A program made the position numbers and the translations under genes. The notes under the pieces were generated by a model. It did no database searches and had not been told where the DNA came from. It saw only the letters and a list, made by a program, of their open reading frames with translations. From an uncultured bacterium (lineage in GTDB: Bacteria; Bacillota; Clostridia; Christensenellales; Borkfalkiaceae), in NCBI GenBank assembly GCA_934871445.1, contig CAKXBD010000008.1, forward strand, positions 1 through 28,641: DNA of 28,641 nucleotides, given 5' to 3'. Shown one piece after another: positions 7,156 to 15,614 of the stretch (the first letter of the stretch is position 1; the number at the start of each line of letters is the position of its first letter).

Positions 7156-8256
7156 ATGGATAAGGAGAAATGCGGATGGTATATCCGCGAAAAGCGGGAA
7201 GCGCTCGGACTGACAAGGGAAGATCTCGCGAAAAAATTAAACGTCAGCGCGTACGACGTAGATTGCTGGGAAGCGGGTTTTTTCCCTTCGGCGGAATTTT
7301 TGCTGCCGCTTTCCGACGCCTTGCAAATCGACGTCGAGGAGCTTCTGTCGGGCGAGGATCTTGCGGAGAAAACCTCCGCCGCGCCCGTTTCCCCGTCCTC
7401 CGTTTCCGAGCCGTCATTTCATGCGCCGTCCGAGGTTAAACGTTCGTGGGGTTCCAAAACGGTTTCCGCCGTTTCGTCTGATTCGGAACGTTCTTCGGCT
7501 TCCGAAACAACTTCCGACGCTTCACCCGATAGCGAACGCCCGTCGGCTTCCGAAGCAACTTCCGACGCTTCACCCGATAGCGAACGCCCGTCGGCTTCCG
7601 AAGCAATTTCCGACGCTTCACCCGATAGCGAATGTCCATCGGCACCCGAATTGTCCGCCCCTCCCGTATCTCCTTCGCCCCCGCTTTCCGAAGTTCCCTC
7701 GGTTTTCTCCCCGCCCGTTTCGCCGTCGTCCGCCTCTCCTGCCGAAAAGAGCTATTACGAAGAATTGCGGGAGAAGATGAACGATACGGATTGGGAAAAC
7801 GTCGAAGTTCCGCCGTCGGGAGAAAACGGCTTTTCACACGGGGAGCGACGGTTCGGAAAAATCCTTTGTATCTGTTTTATCGTTGTCGTCCTGATCATTC
7901 AATTAACGCGTCTTTTCGGGTATCTCAACAGAGACAGGGAATTGACGCTCGAAAACTATCGGGAATACATAGAAATTTCGGTATATGCGACGGACGGAGC
8001 TGCGTCGGGAGGCGCATTCGTTTCCAACCCCGACGAATATGCGGTAAGAATAACGGCGAAAGAGGACATCGGAGAATTTTCCGTCGCGATAGAAGTGACT
8101 TTTAGTAATATTTTATATGGAGAGATAGTCCGCACGGTAAACATCGACGGAGAATCCTTATCGGAGGGAAACACTGCGGAAGAAACGCTCTCGTTCGATA
8201 CGGTTGTCATGAAAACGGTGCATAAAGTCATATCCGTGGAGGGAAAATTGCCGTGA
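7156..8256 (+). CDS. Membrane-anchored XRE-type HTH protein with Ser/Pro repeat linker
   Basis: A 366-residue protein with three parts. Residues 1-70 form an XRE/Cro helix-turn-helix (REALGLTREDLAKKLNVSAY, then CWEAGFFPS and LLPLSDALQID). Residues about 75-200 are a Ser/Pro/Glu-rich linker with three nearly identical 16-residue repeats. About residues 235-255 are one hydrophobic helix, and the last ~110 residues would lie outside the cell, rich in beta-prone sequence. The layout resembles RodZ-like or transmembrane one-component regulators, but the extracellular domain is not recognised. The gene follows purN by 27 bp with AAAGGAAAGGG before its ATG, and its stop overlaps the next gene (GTGA). 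It sits where purH often lies in clostridial pur operons. A role in purines is not implied by sequence. Confidence 0.75.
   Translation: MDKEKCGWYIREKREALGLTREDLAKKLNVSAYDVDCWEAGFFPSAEFLLPLSDALQIDVEELLSGEDLAEKTSAAPVSPSSVSEPSFHAPSEVKRSWGSKTVSAVSSDSERSSASETTSDASPDSERPSASEATSDASPDSERPSASEAISDASPDSECPSAPELSAPPVSPSPPLSEVPSVFSPPVSPSSASPAEKSYYEELREKMNDTDWENVEVPPSGENGFSHGERRFGKILCICFIVVVLIIQLTRLFGYLNRDRELTLENYREYIEISVYATDGAASGGAFVSNPDEYAVRITAKEDIGEFSVAIEVTFSNILYGEIVRTVNIDGESLSEGNTAEETLSFDTVVMKTVHKVISVEGKLP
7498..7641 (+). repeat. 48-bp in-frame minisatellite, three copies
   Basis: Three head-to-tail 48-bp units lie at 7498-7545, 7546-7593 and 7594-7641. Units 1 and 2 differ by a single base; unit 3 differs mostly near its 3' end. 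Each encodes 16 residues of the form ASExxSDASPDSExPS. A degenerate earlier unit is visible at about 7450-7497. The length is a multiple of three, so copy-number change would keep the frame. Confidence 0.92.
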
Positions 8257-8564
8257 ATAAGGGAAGAAAAGACAGAAATATGATAATATTGCTGTGCATA
8301 ACGGCCGTTGTTGGTGCGACGAACATTCTCATTAACGGAAACTTTGGGTTTTTGTTTCCGTATCTGTTGCTCATGGCGATTTCCATTCCGACGCTGTATT
8401 TCAATTATTCTCTCTGTAAGTGGGAAAATAAATGGCATTCCTGCTGGAACGAGCGTACTCCCTGCGACGGAGAACCGAGCTCCTATCGCTTGACAATGGG
8501 TAAAGTCGGCGAATGGGCGGCGTTTATAATAGGATTGATATTGGCTTTGATTCCTGCGATATAA
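8253..8564 (+). CDS. Small three-helix membrane protein (103 aa)
   Basis: A GTG start at 8253 overlaps the TGA of the upstream HTH gene by 4 bp, and GGAGG lies about 10 nt before it, so translational coupling is likely. A later in-frame ATG at 8280 is possible. The protein has hydrophobic segments at about residues 10-27, 31-50 and 86-103, with a polar loop containing CKWENKWHSCWNERTPC between the second and third. That loop has three cysteines and three tryptophans. No family is recognised. Overlap with the HTH membrane protein suggests they act together. Confidence 0.65.
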   Translation: MNKGRKDRNMIILLCITAVVGATNILINGNFGFLFPYLLLMAISIPTLYFNYSLCKWENKWHSCWNERTPCDGEPSSYRLTMGKVGEWAAFIIGLILALIPAI

Positions 8565-8586
8565 AGTTTGAGAAAAAGGAGAAAAC

Positions 8587-9861
8587 ATGAACGTTTTAGT
8601 TATCGGCAACGGCGGCAGAGAGCATGCCGTCATACAGGCGCTGAGAAAATCGCCGAAAGTAGATAAGATTTACGCGATGAAGGGCAACGCGGGGATAGGC
8701 GAGCTTGCCGAACTCGTAGACGTAGACTATTGCGATGCGAAGGCGGTGGGCGATTGGCTGGACGCGCATAAAGACGTCGGATATACCGTAGTCACGCCCG
8801 ACGATCCTTTGGCGCTCGGCGTCGTGGACGAGTTGGAACGCCGCGGTCATCGCGCGTTCGGCCCGAACCGCCGCGCGGCGATGATTGAGGCGAGCAAGGC
8901 TTTTTCCAAAGAGCTCATGAAAAAATACGGGATTCCGACGGCGAAATACGAAATTTTCGACGAATACGAAACGGCGCTCGGCTATATCCGAAACGGCGCG
9001 TTTCCCGTCGTCCTCAAAGCGGACGGGCTGGCGCTGGGCAAGGGCGTCCTTATCTGCCGCGATTTGGAGGAAGCGGAGGAGGGATTAAAGGAAATCATGC
9101 TGGACAAGAAGTTCGGTGCGGCGGGGAATAAAGTCGTCGTCGAAGAATTTCTGGAAGGCCCCGAAGTTTCCGTGCTCGCGTTTACGGACGGAAAGACGAT
9201 TGTTCCCATGGTGACGAGCTGCGACCATAAACGCGCGCTGGATAACGACGAGGGGCTGAATACGGGCGGCATGGGCACGTTTTCCCCCGCGCCCTTCTAT
9301 GGGGAGAAGACGGAACGGGAGACCATGGAAAAGATCATGCTTCCCACAATCGCCGCGATGAACGCGGAGGGAAGGACGTTCAAAGGCGTGCTGTATTTCG
9401 GGCTCATGAAGACGAAGGACGGAATGAAGGTCATCGAGTATAATTCCCGTTTCGGAGACCCCGAAACGCAGGTCGTCCTGCCCATGTTAAAGACGGATCT
9501 CATGGAAATTTTCGAAGCGGTGACGGACGGACGCCTTTCGGAAATCAAAGTGGAATGGGAGCGGGGCGCATGCGTGTGCGTGGTGCTTGCGAGCGGCGGC
9601 TATCCTCTGAAATACGAAAAGGGCAAGGAAATCACTATCGGAGCGCTGGACGGCGACGTCATACTTTGTCATGCGGGCACGAAGAGGAAGGACAGAAAGC
9701 TGGTGACGGACGGCGGGCGCGTGCTCGGGGTATGCGCGAAGGGCGCGACGATAGAGGAAGCGCGGCAAAAGGCGTATAGAAACGTCGAGAGGATTCATTT
9801 CGAGGGCATGTATTACAGAAAGGACATCGGAATCAAATATCGGGACATCCCCGCCGAATAA
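8587..9861 (+). CDS. purD: Phosphoribosylamine-glycine ligase (GAR synthetase)
   Basis: A 424-residue ATP-grasp enzyme of normal PurD length, joining glycine to phosphoribosylamine. VIGNGGREHAVIQAL is the N-terminal signature; FPVVLKADGLALGKGVLIC and VVEEFLEGPEVSVLAF are the ATP-grasp nucleotide-binding segments; NTGGMGTFSPAP and YNSRFGDPETQVVLP carry the substrate and metal ligands. AAGGAG precedes the ATG. It lies 22 bp after the small membrane gene and 11 bp before purL, in one operon. Confidence 0.97.
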   Translation: MNVLVIGNGGREHAVIQALRKSPKVDKIYAMKGNAGIGELAELVDVDYCDAKAVGDWLDAHKDVGYTVVTPDDPLALGVVDELERRGHRAFGPNRRAAMIEASKAFSKELMKKYGIPTAKYEIFDEYETALGYIRNGAFPVVLKADGLALGKGVLICRDLEEAEEGLKEIMLDKKFGAAGNKVVVEEFLEGPEVSVLAFTDGKTIVPMVTSCDHKRALDNDEGLNTGGMGTFSPAPFYGEKTERETMEKIMLPTIAAMNAEGRTFKGVLYFGLMKTKDGMKVIEYNSRFGDPETQVVLPMLKTDLMEIFEAVTDGRLSEIKVEWERGACVCVVLASGGYPLKYEKGKEITIGALDGDVILCHAGTKRKDRKLVTDGGRVLGVCAKGATIEEARQKAYRNVERIHFEGMYYRKDIGIKYRDIPAE

Positions 9862-9872
9862 TAAGGAGACGT

Positions 9873-12800
9873 ATGATTTACAGAATTTTTGTAGAGAAGA
9901 AGGACAACGTACAGGCGAAGAAGGAAGCGGCGGACATCAAGACTCTGCTGAATATCGATACGGAGGATTTCCGTTTGATTTTGAGATACGACGTGGAGGG
10001 ATTGAGCGAGGCGGAGCTCTCCGCGGCGCTCGGCACGGTCTTTTCCGAACCTCCCGTGGATAACGTATACTTGGAAACCATGGAAATTCCCGAAGGCTAT
10101 AAAGTATTTGCCGTCAGTTTTCTGACGGGGCAGTACGACCAGCGCGCGGACAGCGCGGCGCAGTGCGTGCAGCTTCTCACGAAAAAGTCGCGTCCCCTCG
10201 TCAAATGCGCGAAGGTGTACGCGGTGAAAGGAGTCACGGACGAACAGCTTTCCGCCATAAAAAAGCACCTCATCAACCCCGTGGAGAGCGAGGAGGTAGG
10301 TTTGGAAAAGCCCGCGACGCTCAGGCGCGAAACGCTGGAAAGCGCGGACGTCAAAGACGTGGAGGGCTTTATCGGCTGGACGGACGAGGAAATTGCCGCC
10401 TATCATAAAAAAATCGGCTTTGCGATGAGCACGGAGGACCTCGCTTTCGTGCGCGATTATTTCAAGGACGAGGGCAGAAATCCGACGGAGACGGAGCTCA
10501 AAGTCATCGATACGTATTGGTCGGATCACTGCCGCCATACCACGTTTGCGACGGAGCTGAAAAACATCAAAATCACCTCGGAAAACCGTTCGGTGGAGAA
10601 GGCGTATCATCTCTATCGCGATTTGTACGAGGAAATCAACGGTTCCCGCCCCGATAAATATCCCTGCCTGATGGACCTTGCGACGATTGCTGCAAAGAAG
10701 CTGAAAAAGGACGGAAAGCTTGACAACCTCGACGTTTCGGACGAAATCAACGCCTGCTCTATCTGTATCGACGCGGAAATCGACGGAAAAACGGAAAAAT
10801 ATCTCGTCATGTTCAAGAACGAGACGCATAACCATCCCACGGAAATCGAGCCGTTCGGCGGCGCGGCGACCTGTCTCGGCGGCGCCATCCGCGACCCGCT
10901 CAGCGGTCGCACGTACGTCTATCAGGCGATGCGCGTGACGGGCGCTTCCGACCCGCGGGAAAAGCTGGAAGACACGCTTGCGGGAAAACTTCCCCAGCGC
11001 GCGATTACCCAACGCGCGTCGGCGGGTTTCTCCTCCTACGGTAACCAAATCGGCCTCGCGACGGGAATTGTGGACGAAGTCTATCACGAGGGCTATAAAG
11101 CCAAGCGTTTGGAAACGGGCTTTGTCGTCGGCGGAGCGCGCAGGGACATGGTCTATCGCGAGGCGCCGAAGGCGGGGGATATTATCCTCCTTTTGGGCGG
11201 AGAGACGGGGCGCGACGGCTGTGGCGGAGCGACGGGCTCTTCCAAGGCGCACGACGCGCATTCGGTGGAGACTTGCGGTGCGGAGGTGCAGAAGGGCAAC
11301 CCCTTGACCGAGCGCAAATTGCAGAGGCTGTTTCTCAATAGAGAGGCGACGCGGAAAATCAAAAAATGCAACGACTTCGGGGCGGGCGGCGTATCGGTGG
11401 CAATCGGCGAGCTCGCGGACGGACTGACGATAGACCTCGATAAGGTTCCCAAGAAATACGAGGGCTTGTCGGGTACGGAGCTGGCGATTTCCGAATCTCA
11501 GGAACGCATGGCGGTAGTGGTAGCCGCGAAGGACGCGGAGGCGTTCATCGCGCTCGCGGCGGAGGAGAACCTGTCCGCGACGCCCGTGGCGGTCGTCACG
11601 GATACGGGCAGAATGAAGATGCTCTTTAAGGGGCGCCCCATCGTGGACATTTCCCGCGAATTTCTCAACACCAACGGCGTGAAACAGACCGCCGACGCGG
11701 AGATTTCGGACAAAGTCACGCATTGGTTCGATAAAAAACAGGCGGACTTCAAGGAAAAGACGAAGGAAGTCCTTTCCGACCTCAACGTCTGCGCGAAAAA
11801 GGGACTTTCGGAGACCTTCGATTCCACGATCGGCGCGCGGTCGGTGTATATGCCTTGGGGGGGCAAAAACCAGCTTACGCCCGCAATCGCCATGGCGGCG
11901 AAAATCTGCGGCGGCGAAACGGACGTCTGCACGGTCTCCGCTTACGGCTATTCCCCGTATCTCATGGAAACCAGTCCCTTTGTCGGCGCGATTTATTCTA
12001 TCGTCGCTTCCGTGTCCAAAGTAGTGGCGGCGGGCGCGGATTATCGGGATATCCGCCTGACGTTGCAGGAATTTTTCCAGCGCATGACCCCCGACGCGAA
12101 AGTATGGGGAGTTCCGACGGCGGCGCTTCTCGGCGCGGTGTATGCGCAGATAGGTCTGGGCTTGGGCGCCATCGGCGGCAAGGACAGCATGAGCGGCACC
12201 TTCGAGCATATCCACGTCCCGCCCACGCTCATTTCCTTTGCGCTCGCGCCCGCGAAAGCGAGCAAGCTCATCGGTAACGTATTGAAGGGCGGAGAAAAGC
12301 TGTGGCGGCTTCCCGTTCCGAAGGACGAACAGTTCGTTCCCGACTTTGAAAAATTGAAGTCGGTTTATGCGGAAACGTATAAGAATATCGTAAACGGGAA
12401 TATTACTTTTGCGACGGTCGTCGAGAACGGCGGCGCGGGAGCGGCGGTTATCAAGAGCGCCTTGGGCAACGGCGTCGGCGTAAACTTTGCACAGGGCGCC
12501 TCGGATTTGTATCGGGAATCTTACGGCGACCTGATCGTCGCCGTAAAGGACGAAAAACTGCTTTCAAAGGAAATCGAAAAGGAATATATCGGCGAAGCGA
12601 CGGGGAATGCGTTCGTTTCGGACGGGGAGAGCGTTTCCCTGCCCGACGCGATAAACGCATACCTGACCCCGCTCGAAAGCGTCTTTGCGACGACGGCGCC
12701 CGCGGAGGGAAAGGCGGAAAACTGCGATTTTGCCGCGCCGAAGAAATATGCGAATATTTCTACGAAATGCGCGCGGCCGCGCGTGTTCATTCCCGTGTTC

Positions 12801-13571
12801 CCCGGCACGAACTGCGAGCTCGATACGGCTCGGAAATTCCGCCTTGCGGGTGCGGAGACGGAGACGGTCGTCGTAAAGAACCGTTCCGCTTCGGACATCG
12901 AGGAGAGCGTCAAGGCGATTGCGGGCGCGATTGCCCGCGCGAACATCATTGCGTTCCCCGGCGGTTTTTCGGGCGGCGACGAACCGGACGGCAGCGGAAA
13001 ATTTATCGCCACGACGTTCAGAAATCCGTATATCGCGGAGGAGATTGAAAAGCTCCTTCAAACCCGCGACGGATTGATTTTGGGAATTTGCAACGGCTTT
13101 CAGGCACTCATTAAGCTGGGACTCGTGCCTTACGGGAAAGTGCTTCCCATGACGGAAAAATCCCCGACGCTGACTTTTAATAACATTTCCCGCCACGTCT
13201 CCACGGTGGTGGATATCCGCGTGGCTTCGGATTTGTCCCCTTGGCTTTCCGCCTGTAAGGTGGGCGAAGTGTATAAGGTTCCCGTCTCCCACGGAGAAGG
13301 AAAAATCGTCGCGCCGTCGGAAGCGCTCGAAGAAATGCGGAAAAACGGCCAGATCGCCACGCAGTACGCGGATTTAAGCGGAAGCCCTACCATGCAGTCG
13401 CCCTATAACCCCAACGGCTCGATGTGGGCGATCGAGGGAATTACCTCTCCCGACGGCAGGGTGTTCGGAAAAATGGGGCATTCGGAACGCACGGGCGAAA
13501 ACCTGTATAAAAATATCGAAGGAAACTTCGACATGAAGATTTTTGAAAGCGGCGTGAAGTATTTCAGATAA
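9873..13571 (+). CDS. purL: Single-chain FGAM synthase (clostridial-type PurL)
   Basis: A 1232-residue enzyme making FGAM from FGAR, ATP and glutamine. The N-terminal PurS-like part leads into LTGQYDQRADSAAQC, typical of the long clostridial clade. The two AIR-synthetase-like halves contain YWSDHCRHTTF, FKNETHNHPTEIEPFGGAATCLGG and GAIGGKDSMSGTFEHI. The C-terminal class I glutaminase starts near residue 968 (VFIPVFPGTNCELDTAR), with nucleophile Cys1073 in ILGICNGFQ and His1140 in SHGEGK. All active-site segments are present. Being fused, it needs no separate purS or purQ, and none is seen. AAGGAG lies just before the ATG. It is the last pur gene here; no strong terminator follows. Confidence 0.97.
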   Translation: MIYRIFVEKKDNVQAKKEAADIKTLLNIDTEDFRLILRYDVEGLSEAELSAALGTVFSEPPVDNVYLETMEIPEGYKVFAVSFLTGQYDQRADSAAQCVQLLTKKSRPLVKCAKVYAVKGVTDEQLSAIKKHLINPVESEEVGLEKPATLRRETLESADVKDVEGFIGWTDEEIAAYHKKIGFAMSTEDLAFVRDYFKDEGRNPTETELKVIDTYWSDHCRHTTFATELKNIKITSENRSVEKAYHLYRDLYEEINGSRPDKYPCLMDLATIAAKKLKKDGKLDNLDVSDEINACSICIDAEIDGKTEKYLVMFKNETHNHPTEIEPFGGAATCLGGAIRDPLSGRTYVYQAMRVTGASDPREKLEDTLAGKLPQRAITQRASAGFSSYGNQIGLATGIVDEVYHEGYKAKRLETGFVVGGARRDMVYREAPKAGDIILLLGGETGRDGCGGATGSSKAHDAHSVETCGAEVQKGNPLTERKLQRLFLNREATRKIKKCNDFGAGGVSVAIGELADGLTIDLDKVPKKYEGLSGTELAISESQERMAVVVAAKDAEAFIALAAEENLSATPVAVVTDTGRMKMLFKGRPIVDISREFLNTNGVKQTADAEISDKVTHWFDKKQADFKEKTKEVLSDLNVCAKKGLSETFDSTIGARSVYMPWGGKNQLTPAIAMAAKICGGETDVCTVSAYGYSPYLMETSPFVGAIYSIVASVSKVVAAGADYRDIRLTLQEFFQRMTPDAKVWGVPTAALLGAVYAQIGLGLGAIGGKDSMSGTFEHIHVPPTLISFALAPAKASKLIGNVLKGGEKLWRLPVPKDEQFVPDFEKLKSVYAETYKNIVNGNITFATVVENGGAGAAVIKSALGNGVGVNFAQGASDLYRESYGDLIVAVKDEKLLSKEIEKEYIGEATGNAFVSDGESVSLPDAINAYLTPLESVFATTAPAEGKAENCDFAAPKKYANISTKCARPRVFIPVFPGTNCELDTARKFRLAGAETETVVVKNRSASDIEESVKAIAGAIARANIIAFPGGFSGGDEPDGSGKFIATTFRNPYIAEEIEKLLQTRDGLILGICNGFQALIKLGLVPYGKVLPMTEKSPTLTFNNISRHVSTVVDIRVASDLSPWLSACKVGEVYKVPVSHGEGKIVAPSEALEEMRKNGQIATQYADLSGSPTMQSPYNPNGSMWAIEGITSPDGRVFGKMGHSERTGENLYKNIEGNFDMKIFESGVKYFR

Positions 13572-13642
13572 TCGGCTGAAAAAATAAGAACCTGAGAAAG
13601 AACCGAATCAGAGAAAAATAAGAACCGAAACGATATGATAAG

Positions 13643-13700
13643 CTCCCGTCGATTTTTGCGGCGAAGATACGTAAAAAGCGATCTCCGCCGCAGTCGGGAG
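13643..13700 (+). other. Long bulged hairpin downstream of purL
   Basis: An inner stem pairs 13658-13668 with 13681-13691 (10 of 11 positions, GC-rich) around a 12-nt loop. An outer 6-bp stem pairs CTCCCG (13643-13648) with CGGGAG (13695-13700). There is no T-run, so it is not a classical terminator. It is the only structured element in the 195-bp gap between purL and the next gene. The rest of the gap is A-rich with near-repeats of AATAAGAACC, and shows no convincing promoter. Confidence 0.5.
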
Positions 13701-13766
13701 ATACATACGAGAGAAGGAAGAAAGTAAAAAGGTCGTTCTCCGAGAGGAGAAAACAGGAAATAAAAA

Positions 13767-14522
13767 ATGACAGATTTGCATACACATATACTGCCCGGCA
13801 TCGACGACGGAGCAATAGATGAAGGGGTATCGTCGGAACAAATGAAGAGCCTTCTGGAACAAGGCGTGGATAAAGTGGTGTTCACGTCCCACTATTACGG
13901 AAGGAAGCGCAGTCCGAAACAATTTTTGGAGGCTCGTGCAGATGCATTCGGTCGGATCAAGGATTTGATACCCGAGGGAATGGAGACGTATCTCGGCGCG
14001 GAAGTGCATTTTGCGGCGGAGATGGCGGCGTCGGACGAATCCATTTGCGCGATGGCTATCGGGGACACGCGATACATTTTAGCGGAACTTCCCTTCGCGA
14101 CCGATTGGAATAAGGGGCTTTGGCGGCGTTTGGAGGACTTTATTTCCTCGACGGACTATATTCCCGTCATCGCGCACGTAGAGCGTTACGACGAGGCGAG
14201 AAAAAAGCCCGCGTTGCTGTCCGCGCTCGTGGACATGGGGTGTCTGTTGCAGGTAAATACGCAAGCATTTCTCAAAAAGGAAGACAGCGCGATGGCGTTT
14301 GCGCTGCTCGAACACGGGCTCGTCCATTGTCTCGGAACGGACACGCATAACATGCAGGAGCGGCCGCCTGAGTATACGGCGGCAAAGGAAGCGATAGAAG
14401 AAGCGGGGCTTTACGACCGCTTTGAGAGGATACAGGAAAACATGCTTGCGCTTCTCGAAGATAAGCCGATAACGGTAGAGAAGGCGAAGCCCGTCAAGAA
14501 ATTTCTCGGGCTTTATTATTGA
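13767..14522 (+). CDS. CpsB/YwqE-type PHP tyrosine phosphatase
   Basis: A 251-residue PHP-domain protein. DLHTHILPGIDDGA at the N-terminus (His5, His7), GAEVHF, VIAHVERY and LGTDTHNMQERPP supply the expected metal ligands of the manganese-dependent CpsB/CapC/YwqE family. These enzymes dephosphorylate bacterial tyrosine kinases that control capsule and exopolysaccharide export, acting in the cytosol at the membrane. No Wzz/BY-kinase pair is encoded beside it, which is unusual for this family, so its partner must be elsewhere. AGGAA lies 8 nt before the ATG. A VanZ-like gene follows closely. Confidence 0.9.
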   Translation: MTDLHTHILPGIDDGAIDEGVSSEQMKSLLEQGVDKVVFTSHYYGRKRSPKQFLEARADAFGRIKDLIPEGMETYLGAEVHFAAEMAASDESICAMAIGDTRYILAELPFATDWNKGLWRRLEDFISSTDYIPVIAHVERYDEARKKPALLSALVDMGCLLQVNTQAFLKKEDSAMAFALLEHGLVHCLGTDTHNMQERPPEYTAAKEAIEEAGLYDRFERIQENMLALLEDKPITVEKAKPVKKFLGLYY

Positions 14523-14565
14523 GTTATCGGGCTCTGTTATTGAGAACGGAGCCGAAGGAGTGAAG

Positions 14566-15057
14566 ATGAAAACGGACGGTAAAAAATGGATACTCCGCAT
14601 AGCGCTCACTCTTTCGACGGCCGCCTTTGTGTGCTGGATATTTTCCAATTCCTTGAAAACGGCGGCGGAATCGACCGTGCAGAGCTCTTTTGTCAAAGAG
14701 CTCGTGGAAAATTTTTTAAGCGCCTTGGTTCCTGGGCAGGGAGTTGAAGTCAGCGAACACGTCATTCGTAAGCTGGCGCATTTTTGCGAATACGCGCTGC
14801 TGGGGTTTTTGTTGTTTTTTACATATCTTTCCTATACTCGAAAAAAACTTTGGTTTTTTATTCCGTCGCTTGTCGGGATCGTCATTCCCTTTTGCGACGA
14901 AGGCTTACAGTTTTTTTCGGACGGTCGGGCGCCCTCGTTCAAAGATGTAGGAATCGACATATCGGGAGCGGTATTCGGTTTTCTGTGCGCATGGGCTGTA
15001 TATTTTGTCGTTTTGAGTATTGTTCGCGCCAGGCGCAGGAAAAATTCAAAGGGATAA
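14566..15057 (+). CDS. VanZ-like membrane protein
   Basis: A protein of 163 residues with about four membrane helices. KLAHFCEYALLGFLLFF, followed by IPFCDEGLQFFSDGRAPSFKDVGID, matches the VanZ family, whose members are linked to teicoplanin resistance or cell-envelope functions but lack a proven activity. I chose ATG 14566, 6 nt after AAGGAG (14554-14559), over the GTG at 14560, which directly abuts that site. The gap before it contains a near copy of the end of the upstream gene (CGGGCT-T/C-T...TTATTGAG twice), a small local duplication. Confidence 0.85.
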   Translation: MKTDGKKWILRIALTLSTAAFVCWIFSNSLKTAAESTVQSSFVKELVENFLSALVPGQGVEVSEHVIRKLAHFCEYALLGFLLFFTYLSYTRKKLWFFIPSLVGIVIPFCDEGLQFFSDGRAPSFKDVGIDISGAVFGFLCAWAVYFVVLSIVRARRRKNSKG

Positions 15058-15117
15058 GGACTCTTTTTGAGGCTTTTTGGTACATAAAAAGGCCGCGATA
15101 GACGCATACTGAACGAT

Positions 15118-15534
15118 ATGAAAAAGCGAATTATCTTAAAGAGTGCGGTATTCGCCTCTGCGGCGGTGCTTTCGCCGCTTTTGTTCAATGTCTCGGCGCT
15201 GGGCGGGCTCAAAGACGTGGCGCAGTCCTATTTGGGGACCTATGAATGTGAACAGATCTTTTTCGGCGGCGAGGAACGGACGGACGATTTCGACTATCTC
15301 AGAATAGAGCTCCGCCCCAAGGGCGAGTTGAAACTTTTCTGTAAAGAAAAGGACGGGCATAAATGGGAGAAGGAAGCGAAATACAGCTATGACGCCGAGA
15401 CGAATAAGCTGACGATTTTTGCCGATCTCGGCGGAATGGAAAAGAAGAAGTCTTTTCCCGTAGAAAAGGGCAGAATAGACGTATCGGTGCGTTACGGCGG
15501 AAAAATGCTCGTCATGAAATTTGTAAGAAAATAG
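15118..15534 (+). CDS. Secreted small beta-rich protein, unknown function
   Basis: A 138-residue protein with an N-terminal signal peptide: KKR, a hydrophobic core (residues 5-25) and a likely cleavage site after VSA near residue 27. The mature part (YLGTYECEQIFF..., LRIELRPKGELKLFC) alternates charged and hydrophobic residues and looks like a small lipocalin-like or beta-barrel domain, but no family is confirmed. No lipobox cysteine is present at the cleavage site. The region before the ATG lacks a clear Shine-Dalgarno sequence, so the start is less certain. A strong terminator follows at 15574. Confidence 0.65.
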   Translation: MKKRIILKSAVFASAAVLSPLLFNVSALGGLKDVAQSYLGTYECEQIFFGGEERTDDFDYLRIELRPKGELKLFCKEKDGHKWEKEAKYSYDAETNKLTIFADLGGMEKKKSFPVEKGRIDVSVRYGGKMLVMKFVRK

Positions 15535-15573
15535 AAGAAAAAAAGGACGGAGACAGGATAATTCCCATAGGGG

Positions 15574-15611
15574 AAAAAAGAGCGAAGATTTTTTAATCTA
15601 CGCTCTTTTTT
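15574..15611. terminator. Strong bidirectional intrinsic terminator
   Basis: AAAAAAGAGCG (15574-15584) pairs with CGCTCTTTTTT (15601-15611), and AGATT (15586-15590) pairs with AATCT (15595-15599), with one A-A mismatch and a TTTT loop. A-tract and T-tract flank the GC core on both sides, so it ends transcripts from both the plus-strand gene before it and the minus-strand gene after it. Confidence 0.9.
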
Positions 15612-15614
15612 ATG

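Noticed and set aside
9813..12215. An 800-codon open frame on the minus strand opposite purL
   Set aside because: It is the antisense shadow of the GC-biased purL gene, runs through the purD end, has an Arg/His-rich composition and no recognisable motif or ribosome site.
15067..15093. Possible terminator after the VanZ-like gene
   Set aside because: An ~8-bp stem GGCTTTTT/AAAAAGGCC forms, but no T-run follows and the pairing is mostly A-T.
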